A stretch of DNA of 64,000 nt from Sideroxydans sp. (GCA_028710605.1 JAQTTU010000004.1:1-64000); one strand, 5' to 3'; positions 36,685 through 46,073 are shown, numbered from the stretch's first letter. Translations and numbers: made by a program. Notes: generated by a model from the letters alone, not told the origin.

Positions 36685-38823
36685 TCAGAAGATTTGCAGC
36701 GTCGGATAGGAAACGCCTTCGACGATGCTCCACGTGCTCACAAAATCCCAGCTCGTGAAATTGGCCTGGGCTTTCATCTGGCTGGTGGTAAGCCCGGCAC
36801 CTGCGGCGCTGGCTGCCTGTCCCGAGGTTTCCGTGTTCCAATAAGAATTGGAGCTGATACCGCCGCCCCAAAATCCCACCAGCCCGCCGACCGAAGCCGT
36901 GCCGGACACACTGCCCGTGCTGTAGGTATTGCCGATAAAACCCGCACCGTTGTAACCCACCAGCCCGCCGACATAGGAAATGCCGGTCACGCTGCCTGTA
37001 CTGTAAGAATCACCGATGGTGAGATCGTTTCGACCCACCAGACCGCCGATGTAACTGCCGGTGCCGGTCACATTGCCGGAACTGTACGATCTGCTGATCG
37101 TACTGCTCGTGCCGCCGTTATTTCCCGTCAACCCGCCGACCATGTCGCCGCCGCTTGCAGTGCCCGTGCTGTAGGAATCGCTAACCGTGGAGTTGAAATT
37201 GATTCCTGTCAATCCGCCGACAAGGACAGTACCGCTCACGCTGCATGCGCTGTGCGAATTGCTGATAACGCCGCCGGCATCGTTCTCACCAATCAGTCCT
37301 CCGACACGGGAAGCGCCGCTCACGCTGCCGCTGCTGTAGGAATGATGGGTAGCACCGCCGCTCATGTAACCCACCAAGCCCCCCACATAAGTATTGCCGC
37401 TGACCGCCGCGTTCACCACCCCGACATTGGCGATGTTCAAGCTGCTGGCCAAGCCGAACAGCCCGACATACATGTCGGCGGACCGGTTGATGGCGAGTCC
37501 GCTAACGGTATGCCCCAGTCCGTCAAAGTTGCCGGTGAAATAGGCGGGAGTCGTACCTCCATACCCCACTGGCTGGAATCCGGCTAGCGCATTCCAGCCG
37601 GAGGTGGCGGACGCATCGATGTCGCTGCCGAGGGCATAGTTGCCCGCCAGATTGCCGTTCATACCTTGCAGGTCGGTGGTGGTGAGGCTGCCTTCGAGAC
37701 CCAGACTATTAATGACGGTGTATGGATTGCCGTTGATAGTCAGCAAGCCCGTGCCGCTGCGCCCCGGAAAATCTACCCGCCCTTTGAAAGTGCCGTCGGC
37801 ATTGAATCCCATCTTGATGTTTCCCGCACTAAGCCCGTGAATGAAATTCAATGAGGCTGTGCCGGACGCGCTCATCACGGCGTTGATTTTGATGTCGCGC
37901 ATAGAATTCAGCGTCAGCGAATTGGCGCTCCAAGAAACGGCATCGTTGACGATGAGGTCGCTGGATAAATTCACCGTGCTGATGGCGACCGATTTTCCGG
38001 CAGCGAGCCGGCTTTCGATGTCCGCTACCGACACCGTTGCTCCCAGAACCGTCGGGAGGAAATACGCATACGTAGAATTTGGGTCGTACCATGCGCCCCC
38101 GCTGGTTGCTCCTGCACCAATAATCACGTCGTTTAATACAACACCTATCGCCGCCGCCGGAGTGATCGTAAACGTGATGTCATCGCTCGTTTCTCCCTGC
38201 AAATTGCTTAGCGATACATGATAAGTCCCCGCCTGCGTAAACTGGTGGTTTACCGTCACATCGCCGCCATCGCCGGGGCAGTTTTGTTCATCAAAACTTT
38301 CATCGCCAAAATACAGCGTGAAGGTATTGCAGTTGGCATCTCTATAAGTAAAAGCGATCGCCCCCGGAATTCCGGCCATCGGTGTGCCGCGCAGGTTCAT
38401 CGTGCCGATCAGTTCATGCGTCAGCGCTTCGACGGTATTTGTGTCCCTGTTCCCCGCCTCATCGCGTGCCCGCACCACAAAGAAGTAGTCCGTATCATCC
38501 GCCAGACCGGTGACCGTATAACTGGTCGCCCCGGCAGCGGTGGAATAGGTTGCGGCGAAAGGCGCGCCTGCTGTTGTCGCCACGCTGATGTCATACACGA
38601 TGGCGCTGCTGGCGGTTACATCATCGGTTGCTGCATCCCAACTCAGCGTGACCTCGCCCCCTGCCGCAGAAGGTATTGCGACCGCCACACCATTGAAGGT
38701 CGGCGCGATTGATGTTCCTCCACCGCCGGTTCCCCCGCCTCCTCCACCGCAGCCGCCGATAGACAGCAAAATGGAAACCAGAAACAGTGTGCGATAAAAA
38801 AATCTCGGGCAATGGAAGTTCAT
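36685..38823 (-). CDS. Surface lipoprotein with FN3, PKD-like, beta-helix and GLUG repeats (paralogue 1)
   Basis: 712 aa from the ATG at 38823 with an AAGAGGT ribosome site. A lipoprotein signal ends LLSIGGC (Cys25), followed by a Gly-rich linker. A fibronectin-III-like domain lies at about 38-135, a PKD-like domain with two cysteines at 140-222, and a filamentous-haemagglutinin-like beta-helix at 225-380. About eight GLUG-type repeats (VGGLVGxxxGG ... SYSTGSVSG) run from 440 to 660. The C-terminus is conserved in all three paralogues (WSIVEGVSYPTL). It is likely a cell-surface adhesin or matrix protein. It is the first gene of an operon with a DsbA-like enzyme. Confidence 0.85.
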   Translation of the reverse strand: MNFHCPRFFYRTLFLVSILLSIGGCGGGGGGTGGGGTSIAPTFNGVAVAIPSAAGGEVTLSWDAATDDVTASSAIVYDISVATTAGAPFAATYSTAAGATSYTVTGLADDTDYFFVVRARDEAGNRDTNTVEALTHELIGTMNLRGTPMAGIPGAIAFTYRDANCNTFTLYFGDESFDEQNCPGDGGDVTVNHQFTQAGTYHVSLSNLQGETSDDITFTITPAAAIGVVLNDVIIGAGATSGGAWYDPNSTYAYFLPTVLGATVSVADIESRLAAGKSVAISTVNLSSDLIVNDAVSWSANSLTLNSMRDIKINAVMSASGTASLNFIHGLSAGNIKMGFNADGTFKGRVDFPGRSGTGLLTINGNPYTVINSLGLEGSLTTTDLQGMNGNLAGNYALGSDIDASATSGWNALAGFQPVGYGGTTPAYFTGNFDGLGHTVSGLAINRSADMYVGLFGLASSLNIANVGVVNAAVSGNTYVGGLVGYMSGGATHHSYSSGSVSGASRVGGLIGENDAGGVISNSHSACSVSGTVLVGGLTGINFNSTVSDSYSTGTASGGDMVGGLTGNNGGTSSTISRSYSSGNVTGTGSYIGGLVGRNDLTIGDSYSTGSVTGISYVGGLVGYNGAGFIGNTYSTGSVSGTASVGGLVGFWGGGISSNSYWNTETSGQAASAAGAGLTTSQMKAQANFTSWDFVSTWSIVEGVSYPTLQIF

Positions 38824-38893
38824 GTCGAATACCTCTTTAAGGTTGCTCTTCATCGGGATGCATAGAACGGCTGGGCTGTTTCAAATTGCCCAC

Positions 38894-38937
38894 AATGTAA
38901 GTGTGGCAACGAATCTTGCATATAGTCCATTCAGACT
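38894..38937 (-). promoter_or_regulatory. Regulon promoter with operator, for the 36685-38823 operon
   Basis: On the minus strand: operator AGTCTGAATGGACT (38924-38937), -35-like ATGCAA (38916-38921), a 16-bp spacer and -10-like TACATT (38894-38899). The layout is the same as at 39524, 43870 and 46046. The start codon is about 70 bp downstream. Confidence 0.72.
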
Positions 38938-39002
38938 GATTCATAGCGAAGCCGGACATCAAACTGCCCGATAAAGAACAAAGTTAAGAAGGTTGAAACA
39001 CT

Positions 39003-39070
39003 CCTTGCCCGCAAGCCAATGAATACGGGCATCTCCATCGAGTTTTCGCTGAAGGTCGGCTATTTGCCGG
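39003..39070 (+). repeat. CTTGCCCGCAAG repeat family, copy D (divergent)
   Basis: CTCCTTGCCCGCAAGCCAAT and ACGGGCATCTCCATCGAG are conserved, but the GCATGATG block is degraded. Its right end overlaps the last codons of the 39060-39449 gene. Confidence 0.68.
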
Positions 39071-39449
39071 TTTTAAGCTGTGCCAGTGCGGTTTCGGCAT
39101 CGCCGCGCAACGGGCTGTCCGGGCTCTGCTTGATGAAATCGGCGAAAGCGGCTTGAGCGGCGAGTTTGTCGCCCGTATCAATCAATGCGATGGCTTTCTT
39201 GAATGCGGACAACTCGTCCTCATCAACCGCTTCCGACTCTCCCTTCCAATAGAGATCGTCCGCATCCGCCAAAGCACCGCGCACTCCCCCTGCTGCGGTG
39301 GTCGTGACCAATTTCTTTTTCGGAGTCATCGCCTCTATCTTTTTGCGCAGACTTTCCCACAGTGAAGGCGCGGCGGCAGTTCCTGCCGCGTAGCTTGGGG
39401 TCGCCAGCACTACGCCGAACAATATAAACAACGCAATCAATTTTTTCAT
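39060..39449 (-). CDS. Small secreted protein of unknown function in the regulon
   Basis: 129 aa from the ATG at 39449 (MKKLIALFILFGVVLATPSYA, signal peptide to about 21). A segment TPKKKLVTTTAAGGVRGA is followed by DDLYWKGE. The rest is helical, with one TPR-like pair in which residues such as ALIDTGDKLAAQAAFADFI and a final AETALAQL suggest a repeat-count helix hairpin. I do not recognise a named family. It has its own copy of the regulon promoter at 39524-39567, which ties it to the lipoproteins. The last codons overlap repeat copy D. Confidence 0.72.
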   Translation of the reverse strand: MKKLIALFILFGVVLATPSYAAGTAAAPSLWESLRKKIEAMTPKKKLVTTTAAGGVRGALADADDLYWKGESEAVDEDELSAFKKAIALIDTGDKLAAQAAFADFIKQSPDSPLRGDAETALAQLKTGK

Positions 39450-39523
39450 GGCATATCTCCTTAAGTTGGTGCCGTTTTTCATCATACCGCGAGGAATGTC
39501 TGAATTGTTTCACACTCTCTGCA

Positions 39524-39567
39524 ATGTAGTTGGCGCGACAACTCTTTCATATAGTCCATTCAGACTG
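39524..39567 (-). promoter_or_regulatory. Regulon promoter with operator, for the 39060-39449 gene
   Basis: On the minus strand: AGTCTGAATGGACT (39554-39567), ATGAAA (39546-39551), a 16-bp spacer and TACATT (39524-39529). The start codon is 75 bp downstream. Confidence 0.72.
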
Positions 39568-39668
39568 TCAGCGCCGAACAGCCCCCGTGAGCGCCAAGTC
39601 CAGCGCCCGATTCATATTTCATCCAGCTTCTGCGCTTTCACAAATGCGCCATCTGACGCAAAGCTCAC

Positions 39669-41855
39669 TCAGAAAGTTTTCAGCGTCGGATAAGAAACCC
39701 CTTCGACAATGCCCCACATGCTTGCAAAATCCCAGCCCGTAAAACTGGCCTGCGCTTTCATCTGGCTGGTTGTAAGCCCGGTACCTGTGCCGCTCGTTAG
39801 CTGCCCCGAGGTTTGCGTGTCCCAGTAGGAATTGATGCTGATTCCGCCGTACATCTGCCCTACCAGGCCGCCGACCGAAATAGTGCCGGTCACACTGCCC
39901 GTGCTGTAAGAATTGCTAATGCCGGGGCCACCGTTGCCCCCCACCAGCCCGCCGACCGAAGAGGAGCCGGTCACGCTACCGGTCACGTTGCCCGTACTGT
40001 AGGAATTGTTGATACTGAAATCGTTTACCCCCACCAGCCCGCCGAAGCCGTAGTCGCTACTGGAGCCATCGCTGGTGACGTTGCCCGTGCTGTACGATCT
40101 GGCGATCGTGCCGCTGCTATACCCCGCCAACCCGCCGACCCGGTAACCGCCAGTCACATTGCCCGTGCTGTGGGAGTCGTTAACTGTTGAGCTGAAGTTG
40201 CTGCCGATCAACCCGCCAGCCGTGGCAGTACCGCTCACGCTACAAGTGCTGTAGTTATTGCTGATTTGTCCGCTGGCATCGTTCTCGCCAATCAGTCCGC
40301 CGACCGTGCTAACGCCGCTCACGCTGCCGGAACTGAATGAGTTGACGGTAGCGCCGCCGTGCCTATATCCCACCAAGCTGCCGACAAGCATATTGCCGTT
40401 TACCGTAACGTTCACCAACCCGACATTGCCGATACTCAAGCTGCTTACATAACCAAACAGCGCGACATTATTTTCGGTAGGTCTGTTGATGGTGAGTCCG
40501 CTGATGGTATGCCCCAGTCCATTAAAGTTGCCGGAGAAAAACACAGCGCTTGCGCCCCCATGCCCGACTGGCTGGAATCCGGCACCCGCGTTCCAGCCGG
40601 ATGTGGCGGATGCATCAATGTCGCTCCCTAGCGCATAGTTGCCCGCAAGATTGCCGTTCATGCCTTGCAGGTCGGTGGTGGTGATGCTGCCCTCGCTGCC
40701 CAGATCATTGATGACAGTATAGGGATTGCCGTTGATGGTAAGGCAGGTGGTGCAGGTGGCGTTCCCCGGAAAATCCACCCGCCCGCTAAAACCGCCCGCA
40801 TTCATCCCCACCCTGACTGTGCCGGAATATACCGAGATAGCCGAGTTCAGTAGCAACGTAGACTCATTGGAGGAAGTCATCACCGCATTGATCCTGATAT
40901 CGCGCTCGGCGTTCAGTGTCAGCGCGTTGGCGCTCCAGGAAAGAGCCTCATTGACGGCGATATCGCCGTTACCGCCGACTGCCATAGAGGTAGCAATCGT
41001 TACCGACTTTCCCGCATTAAGTCGACTTTCAATGTCCGTTACCGACACCCTTGCGCCAAGTTCATTCGGCGTAAACACATCGGGATTAGCACCAGACCAA
41101 GAGCCCCCTCTGGTTGCGCTGTTGCCGAGGGTCACTTGGTAAAATGCGACACCCACTCCTGCCGCAGGCGTGATCGTCAGCTTGATGTATTCGGTCGTCC
41201 CTGTCGGGGTCTCGGTCACCGTGACCGTATAAGTACCCGCCGCCGCATACAGATGGTTGACCGTCACATCGCCGCCATCAGCCGGGCAATTCTGAACATC
41301 CGAACTGCCATCGCCGAAATCCAGTGTATAGGTGTTGCAGTTAATGTCGGTATAAGTGAATGCAACATCACCCGATACAGCGGACACCACCGGCAACGGA
41401 GCGCCGCGCAGATTCATCACCCCCATCAATTCATGCGTCACTGCCTCGACGCTATTGCTGTCGCGGTTCCCCGCCTCATCCCGCGCCCGCACCACAAAAT
41501 AGTAATCGACATGCGCCGTCAGTCCGGTGACCGTATAACTGGTCGCCCCGGCTGCGGTGGTATAGCTTGCGACAAAGGGGGCACCCGCTGTGGTCGCGAC
41601 GCTGATGTCGTAAACCATGGCGCTGCTCGCAGTCACATCATCGGTTGCCGCATCCCAAGCAAGTGTTACATCGCCGCCGACCGCAGAAGGGATGGCGACC
41701 GCCACACCGTTGAAGGTCGGCGCGGATACAGTGCTTCCGCCGCCACCGCCATTTCCGCTACTGTTACTGCCACCACTTCCGCCGCCACACGCGGACAACA
41801 ACAAGACCACGATGTACACCAGGCTGCGCATGACTTTTGTGTAGTTAGCAAACAT
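39669..41855 (-). CDS. Surface lipoprotein with FN3, PKD-like, beta-helix and GLUG repeats (paralogue 2)
   Basis: 728 aa from the ATG at 41855, with AGAGGT seven bases upstream. A lipobox LLLSAC ends at Cys23, followed by a Ser/Gly-rich linker. An FN3-like domain (about 45-140) and a PKD-like domain with a cysteine pair (NCNTYTLDFGDGSSDVQNC) precede the beta-helix and the GLUG array. From the beta-helix onward it is very close to paralogue 3, suggesting recent duplication or gene conversion. It lies 42 bp behind paralogue 3 without its own operator, so it is the second gene of that operon. Confidence 0.85.
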   Translation of the reverse strand: MFANYTKVMRSLVYIVVLLLSACGGGSGGSNSSGNGGGGGSTVSAPTFNGVAVAIPSAVGGDVTLAWDAATDDVTASSAMVYDISVATTAGAPFVASYTTAAGATSYTVTGLTAHVDYYFVVRARDEAGNRDSNSVEAVTHELMGVMNLRGAPLPVVSAVSGDVAFTYTDINCNTYTLDFGDGSSDVQNCPADGGDVTVNHLYAAAGTYTVTVTETPTGTTEYIKLTITPAAGVGVAFYQVTLGNSATRGGSWSGANPDVFTPNELGARVSVTDIESRLNAGKSVTIATSMAVGGNGDIAVNEALSWSANALTLNAERDIRINAVMTSSNESTLLLNSAISVYSGTVRVGMNAGGFSGRVDFPGNATCTTCLTINGNPYTVINDLGSEGSITTTDLQGMNGNLAGNYALGSDIDASATSGWNAGAGFQPVGHGGASAVFFSGNFNGLGHTISGLTINRPTENNVALFGYVSSLSIGNVGLVNVTVNGNMLVGSLVGYRHGGATVNSFSSGSVSGVSTVGGLIGENDASGQISNNYSTCSVSGTATAGGLIGSNFSSTVNDSHSTGNVTGGYRVGGLAGYSSGTIARSYSTGNVTSDGSSSDYGFGGLVGVNDFSINNSYSTGNVTGSVTGSSSVGGLVGGNGGPGISNSYSTGSVTGTISVGGLVGQMYGGISINSYWDTQTSGQLTSGTGTGLTTSQMKAQASFTGWDFASMWGIVEGVSYPTLKTF

Positions 41856-41897
41856 TTAGCACCTCTCGATTGTTAACGAAGCAAGCAACGGAATGAC

Positions 41898-43799
41898 TCA
41901 GAAATTTCGCAGTGTCGGATAAGAAATACCTTCGACGATGCTCCATGTGTTTACAAAATCCCAGCCCGTGAAATTGGCCTGGGCTTTCATCTGGCTGGTT
42001 AAAAGTCCGGTACCTGTGGCGCTCGTCGCCTGCACCGAGGTTTGCGTATCCCAGTAGGAATTGGCGCTGGTTCCGCCGGACATCTGCCCTACCAGCCCGC
42101 CGACCGAAGTGGTGCCGGACACGCTGCCCGTGCTGTACGAATTGCTGATGCCGGGTCCACCGTTGGCTCCCACCAGCCCGCCGACCGAACTTGAGCCGGT
42201 CACGCTACCGGTCACGTTGCCCGTGCTGTAGGAATTGTTGATGGTGAAATCGTTTACACCCACCAGCCCGCCGAAGCCGTAGTCGCTACTGGAGCCATTG
42301 CTGGTGACGTTGCCCGTGCTGTACGATCTGGTGATCGTGCCGCTGCTATACCCCGCCAACCCGCCGATCTGATTGCCGCCGGTCACATTGCCCGTGCTGT
42401 GGGAATTGCTGACCGTGGAACTGAAGTTGCTGCCGATCAATCCGCCGACCGTGGCAGTGCCGCTCACATTGCATGTGCTGTAGTTATTGCTGATTTGTCC
42501 GCTGGCATCGTTCTCTCCAATCAGTCCGCCGACCGTATCAACGCCGCTCACGCTGCCGGTGCTGAAGGCATTGACGGTAGCGCCACCGCTTCTATACCCG
42601 ACCAAGCCACCAACAAGCATATTGCCGTTTACCGTAACGTTCACCAGCCCGACATTGCCGATACTCAAGTTGCCGACATAGCCGAACAGCGCCACCATAT
42701 TTTCAGTTGGCCGGTTGATAGTCAGCCCGCTGATGGTATGCCCCAGTCCGTCAAAAGATCCGGTAAATTGAACAGCGCTCGCGCCCCCATGTCCAATTTG
42801 TTGAAACCCGGCACCCGCATTCCAGCCGGAGGTGGCGGACGCATCGATGTCGCCAGCCAACGCGTAGTTGAGCGTCAGGTCGCCGTTCATGCCTTGCAGG
42901 TCGGTGGTAGTGATGCTGCCCTCGTTGCCCAAGTTGTTAATAACGGTGTAAGCATGGCCGTTGATGGCCAGCATGCCCGTACCGCTGCGCCCCGGAAAAT
43001 CCACTTTGCCGCTAAAACCGCCCGCATTCATCCCCATCCTGACTGCGCCGGAATACACCGAGATAGCCGATTCCAGCAGCAACAATGATGTCCCCGATGC
43101 GGTCATCACCGCATTGATCCTGATGTCGCGCTGGGCGTTCAGCGTCAGCGCGCTCTTGCTCCAAGACAAGGCATCGTTGACGAAAATGTCGCCGCCGCTG
43201 CCGAGTGCTGTGGAGGTGGTGATCGTTACCGCTGTTCCGGCATTGAGGAGATTTTGAATCTCTGTCACCGATACCGTTGCGCCAAGCGCGTTCGGCGTAA
43301 ATACATCGGGATTAGTGCCGGACCAAGTGCCCCCGCTGGTTGCGCCAGCGGTGATGGTCACTTCGGATGCGGATACATTCGGCGCTGCGCCCGTGGTAAA
43401 ACTCCATGTGTAATTTGCCGCCAGTGCATTGCCCGCACTATCCTTTGCGCCCGTGGTTATCGTGGCGGTGTAGGTGGTCGAGTAGGCAAGATTGCTGCTT
43501 GGGGTGAACGTGGCTGTAGTGCCGCTATAGGTAACCGTTCCGCTTGCTCCGCCGCTCAAGGTAAAGGTGGCCGCGTTAAGAGTCGATACTGTCATCGCCT
43601 CAGAAAATGTAGCGGTGATGGCGGAACTGACTGCGACTCCTGTTGCGCTGTTTGCAGGGGTTGTGGATGAGACGGTTGGCGGCGTTGTGTCGGCAACCGC
43701 GTTGCTTCCTCCACTACCGCCGCCGCAGCCGCTTAATGACAGCAATATCGAAACCAGAAACAACGTGTTAAAGAAAAATTTAGTTTGATTCAAATTCAT
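41898..43799 (-). CDS. Surface lipoprotein with Big_5-type Ig domain, beta-helix and GLUG repeats (paralogue 3)
   Basis: 633 aa. The signal peptide is nearly the same as paralogue 1 (TLFLVSILLSLSGC, Cys25). The N-terminal module differs: one Ig-like Big_5 domain at about 35-145 (TPPTVSSTTPANSATGVA ... ATFSEAM) replaces FN3 and PKD. The shared beta-helix (about 150-300) and GLUG array (about 310-580) follow. So the N-terminal modules have been swapped on a constant C-terminal scaffold. It leads the operon with paralogue 2 and has the regulon promoter at 43870-43914. Confidence 0.85.
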   Translation of the reverse strand: MNLNQTKFFFNTLFLVSILLSLSGCGGGSGGSNAVADTTPPTVSSTTPANSATGVAVSSAITATFSEAMTVSTLNAATFTLSGGASGTVTYSGTTATFTPSSNLAYSTTYTATITTGAKDSAGNALAANYTWSFTTGAAPNVSASEVTITAGATSGGTWSGTNPDVFTPNALGATVSVTEIQNLLNAGTAVTITTSTALGSGGDIFVNDALSWSKSALTLNAQRDIRINAVMTASGTSLLLLESAISVYSGAVRMGMNAGGFSGKVDFPGRSGTGMLAINGHAYTVINNLGNEGSITTTDLQGMNGDLTLNYALAGDIDASATSGWNAGAGFQQIGHGGASAVQFTGSFDGLGHTISGLTINRPTENMVALFGYVGNLSIGNVGLVNVTVNGNMLVGGLVGYRSGGATVNAFSTGSVSGVDTVGGLIGENDASGQISNNYSTCNVSGTATVGGLIGSNFSSTVSNSHSTGNVTGGNQIGGLAGYSSGTITRSYSTGNVTSNGSSSDYGFGGLVGVNDFTINNSYSTGNVTGSVTGSSSVGGLVGANGGPGISNSYSTGSVSGTTSVGGLVGQMSGGTSANSYWDTQTSVQATSATGTGLLTSQMKAQANFTGWDFVNTWSIVEGISYPTLRNF

Positions 43800-43869
43800 C
43801 TCGATTGCCTCTTGAGTGATGTAGTTAGACAGATTGCGCGACTAGACCCGAGTATTCAAAACTGTTTGT

Positions 43870-43914
43870 AATGTAGGCGAGGTATCGAATCTTTCATATC
43901 GTCCATTCGGACGA
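43870..43914 (-). promoter_or_regulatory. Regulon promoter with operator, for the 43799-39669 operon
   Basis: On the minus strand: TCGTCCGAATGGACGA (43899-43914), ATGAAA (43892-43897), a 16-bp spacer and TACATT (43870-43875). The start codon is about 70 bp downstream. Confidence 0.75.
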
Positions 43915-43925
43915 GTCCGGTAAAA

Positions 43926-43985
43926 CGCCCGCATGAGCGGGCGAGGCCGCTCCTCCCCTGATAAGGGGAGGCTGGGAGGGGTTTG
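43926..43985. repeat. CCCGCATGAGCGGGCGAG / CTCCCCT-AGGGGAG repeat
   Basis: CTCCCCTGATAAGGGGAG is a palindrome, preceded by CGCCCGCATGAGCGGGCG. It is loosely related to the CTCCCGC repeats and lies between paralogue 3 and the second DsbA-like gene. Confidence 0.55.
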
Positions 43986-44043
43986 GGTGTAATGATCTTC
44001 TGAGTTCAAACATCATCTGGCCGGATCAATAAATCAGTACTTC

Positions 44044-44763
44044 TTAGTTTTGCTTCTCCAGCATCTCTTTAATGCCCGCTTCGAAAACCGCCAGCGGCTG
44101 CGCACCGACGATCATTTTTCCTTGCACCGAATCGCCCACAACTTTGCCAAGAACAAATGTCGGCGTTCCGGTGATACCGAGCGAATGGGCGTATTTTGCT
44201 TCGTCGTTGATTTCTTGCAGATGCTTGCCGTCGTCCATGCAGTGCTTGAAGGTATCGCTGTCGAGTGAAAGCTGCTTGGCATAACCGGCAAGTGCATCGA
44301 CATCGATCTTGTTCTGGTTTTTGAACACCAGTTCTTTCATCTCCCAATACTTGCCCTGATCCCCGGCGCAATGCACGGACTGCGCGGCTTTCAGCGCAAA
44401 GGGATGGAACTCCAGCGGAAGATCGCGCAGGATGAAACGCAGCTTGCCGGTGTCGATGAATTTCTTTTTAATCTCGGGGAAAGTGGTTGCCTCGAAGCGC
44501 CCGCAAAACGGGCATTGGTAATCGGTATAGGCCACCAGCGTCAACGGTGCATCGCTGCTGCCCAGCACAAATGTCGCATCGGCCTTGAGCGTCAGATTTT
44601 CCGGCTTTGCCGGGGTTGCCTGCTGCCTCGCCAGCAGCTGCCTGATCTCGCGCAGCTCCTTGAGAATGGCATCGCCCTGCTCCCGCGTCATGCCGCTGTC
44701 GCTTGCACTTGCTGTTGAACTCAGCACAAGCAGCGCTGCCAATGTCAAACAAAATAATTTCAA
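44044..44763 (-). CDS. Periplasmic DsbA/DsbG-like thiol oxidoreductase (CPFC), copy 2
   Basis: 239 aa from a TTG start at 44763. The open frame extends upstream, but only this TTG has a good ribosome site (AGGAG) and begins a signal peptide (LFCLTLAALLVLSSTASA). A short coiled-coil-like stretch (ILKELREIRQLLARQQ) precedes the DsbA fold: CPFC in TDYQCPFCGRFE and the cis-proline TPTFVLG. It is closely similar to copy 1 over the whole catalytic domain. It lies 65 bp after the cysteine-rich lipoprotein, which would be a natural substrate. Confidence 0.86.
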   Translation of the reverse strand: MKLFCLTLAALLVLSSTASASDSGMTREQGDAILKELREIRQLLARQQATPAKPENLTLKADATFVLGSSDAPLTLVAYTDYQCPFCGRFEATTFPEIKKKFIDTGKLRFILRDLPLEFHPFALKAAQSVHCAGDQGKYWEMKELVFKNQNKIDVDALAGYAKQLSLDSDTFKHCMDDGKHLQEINDEAKYAHSLGITGTPTFVLGKVVGDSVQGKMIVGAQPLAVFEAGIKEMLEKQN

Positions 44764-44828
44764 GGCCTGCTCCTGTTTACAATTTTCAGAGTGAAACGCT
44801 GAACAAATCCACACTCTTATGCTGTGCG

Positions 44829-45986
44829 CTACAGACACTGGCCGCTAGATGGCTGACACACCAGCCCCGAACCGCACGAAACCGGCGTGCCTGCGCAGCC
44901 ACCGGAAATGCACACATCCAGCGTGGTGCAGGAATTACTGTCGGTGCAGGCAGTACCATCAGCTACCGGCGATCCTCCGGTGCAAGCCCCCGAAAGACAC
45001 ACCGCTCCGCTCATACAGGCGGAATTATCGCAAGCTGCCCCATCCGCTACCGCAGAATGCGAACATCCGCTAAGCAACGAGCAAGAGTCGGTAGTGCATG
45101 CATTGCCGTCATCACAAGACACAGGGGAAACCGATTGGCAGGTGCCCGCACCGTCGCAAAAAGCCTGTGCCGTGTAGGAACCGCCCGCACACATTGCCGC
45201 ACCGCATTGAAAACTTGAAGGCGCATTACTAAAGCCGCAGACATTCGCCACACAGGTGCGCGTCTGACACATGCTATCGGTTCCCGGGCAGTCACTGGCC
45301 ACAGTACATTGCCCGCTTACGACTACGGTGGCGGTTGGTGAATCCGATCCTAATGTAGCGGTAATCGTTTCGTTCGCCGCCCCCGAAGCCACACTGGTCG
45401 CGCTGAAAGTAGCCTGCGCCAATCCTGTGTTTACCGTCACACCTGTCGGCACAGTCACTTTTGCCGGATTGGAACTGGAGAGCGTCACCACCGTACCCGA
45501 GACCGATGAAGCAGCCAGCGTAACAGTCAAGGTTGCGGAACTGAATGCGGAGATATTGCTAATGGCGGGAGTCAGCGCGACTCCGGGTCGGGTGACATTG
45601 ATCGAGTAAATTTTGCTCGTCGTACCATCCTGTGCTGTCACCACCACACTGATCGAATTCGATCCCACCGCCAGCGCAATGGGTGACGATGCTGAACCGG
45701 AAGCCACGGCAACGTTATTCACTTTAACCGTGGCATTGGCATCGGCCACGGTCGGGGTTACGCTGATGGAAGCATCGGCAATGGAGACCCCGTCTGAATA
45801 AGCCAATGTGGCAGAATTGAACGCGGGCGTTAACGCACCCGCAGAAAGCGACAGACCGGACAATGCCGCGTTGCTGCTCAGTGTCGCTCCGCCGCTGCTA
45901 CTGGTAGTGCCGCCACCGCAGGCGACCAGCAATAAAACAAGCAACGACAATGCGCCGTGAATGATTTTTGTGCGGTTGAATTTCAT
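44829..45986 (-). CDS. Cysteine-rich lipoprotein with cadherin-like beta-sandwich domain
   Basis: 385 aa. The lipobox LLLVAC ends at Cys23. A cadherin-like beta-sandwich (PF12733 type; LSGLSLSAGALTPAF ... YSINVTR) lies at about 38-130, then a second beta-rich Ig-like region to about 225. The last 160 residues hold 24 cysteines in short spacings (CDDGNACTTDSC, CTDSNSCTTLDVC). This pattern resembles the Dickkopf/Notch-like N-rich repeats of myxobacterial secreted proteins. Twelve disulfides could form. It is followed by a DsbA-like enzyme and preceded by the shared divergent operator at 46075-46090. Confidence 0.85.
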   Translation of the reverse strand: MKFNRTKIIHGALSLLVLLLVACGGGTTSSSGGATLSSNAALSGLSLSAGALTPAFNSATLAYSDGVSIADASISVTPTVADANATVKVNNVAVASGSASSPIALAVGSNSISVVVTAQDGTTSKIYSINVTRPGVALTPAISNISAFSSATLTVTLAASSVSGTVVTLSSSNPAKVTVPTGVTVNTGLAQATFSATSVASGAANETITATLGSDSPTATVVVSGQCTVASDCPGTDSMCQTRTCVANVCGFSNAPSSFQCGAAMCAGGSYTAQAFCDGAGTCQSVSPVSCDDGNACTTDSCSLLSGCSHSAVADGAACDNSACMSGAVCLSGACTGGSPVADGTACTDSNSCTTLDVCISGGCAGTPVSCGSGLVCQPSSGQCL

Positions 45987-46045
45987 TTTATTACCTCGTA
46001 GTCACTGAGAATTATGGGTATGTGCAACACGACCGAGCCGTTCGC

Positions 46046-46073
46046 AATGTATGCGGGACGACGAATATTTCAT
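46046..46073 (-). promoter_or_regulatory. Regulon promoter for the cysteine-rich lipoprotein operon
   Basis: On the minus strand ATGAAA (46068-46073), a 16-bp spacer and TACATT (46046-46051), about 60 bp before the start codon. The operator at 46075-46090 adjoins the -35. Confidence 0.72.

Noticed and set aside
44764..44838. Longer N-terminus for the second DsbA-like protein
   Set aside because: The extension would bury the signal peptide behind 25 polar residues; the TTG at 44763 has a good AGGAG site.
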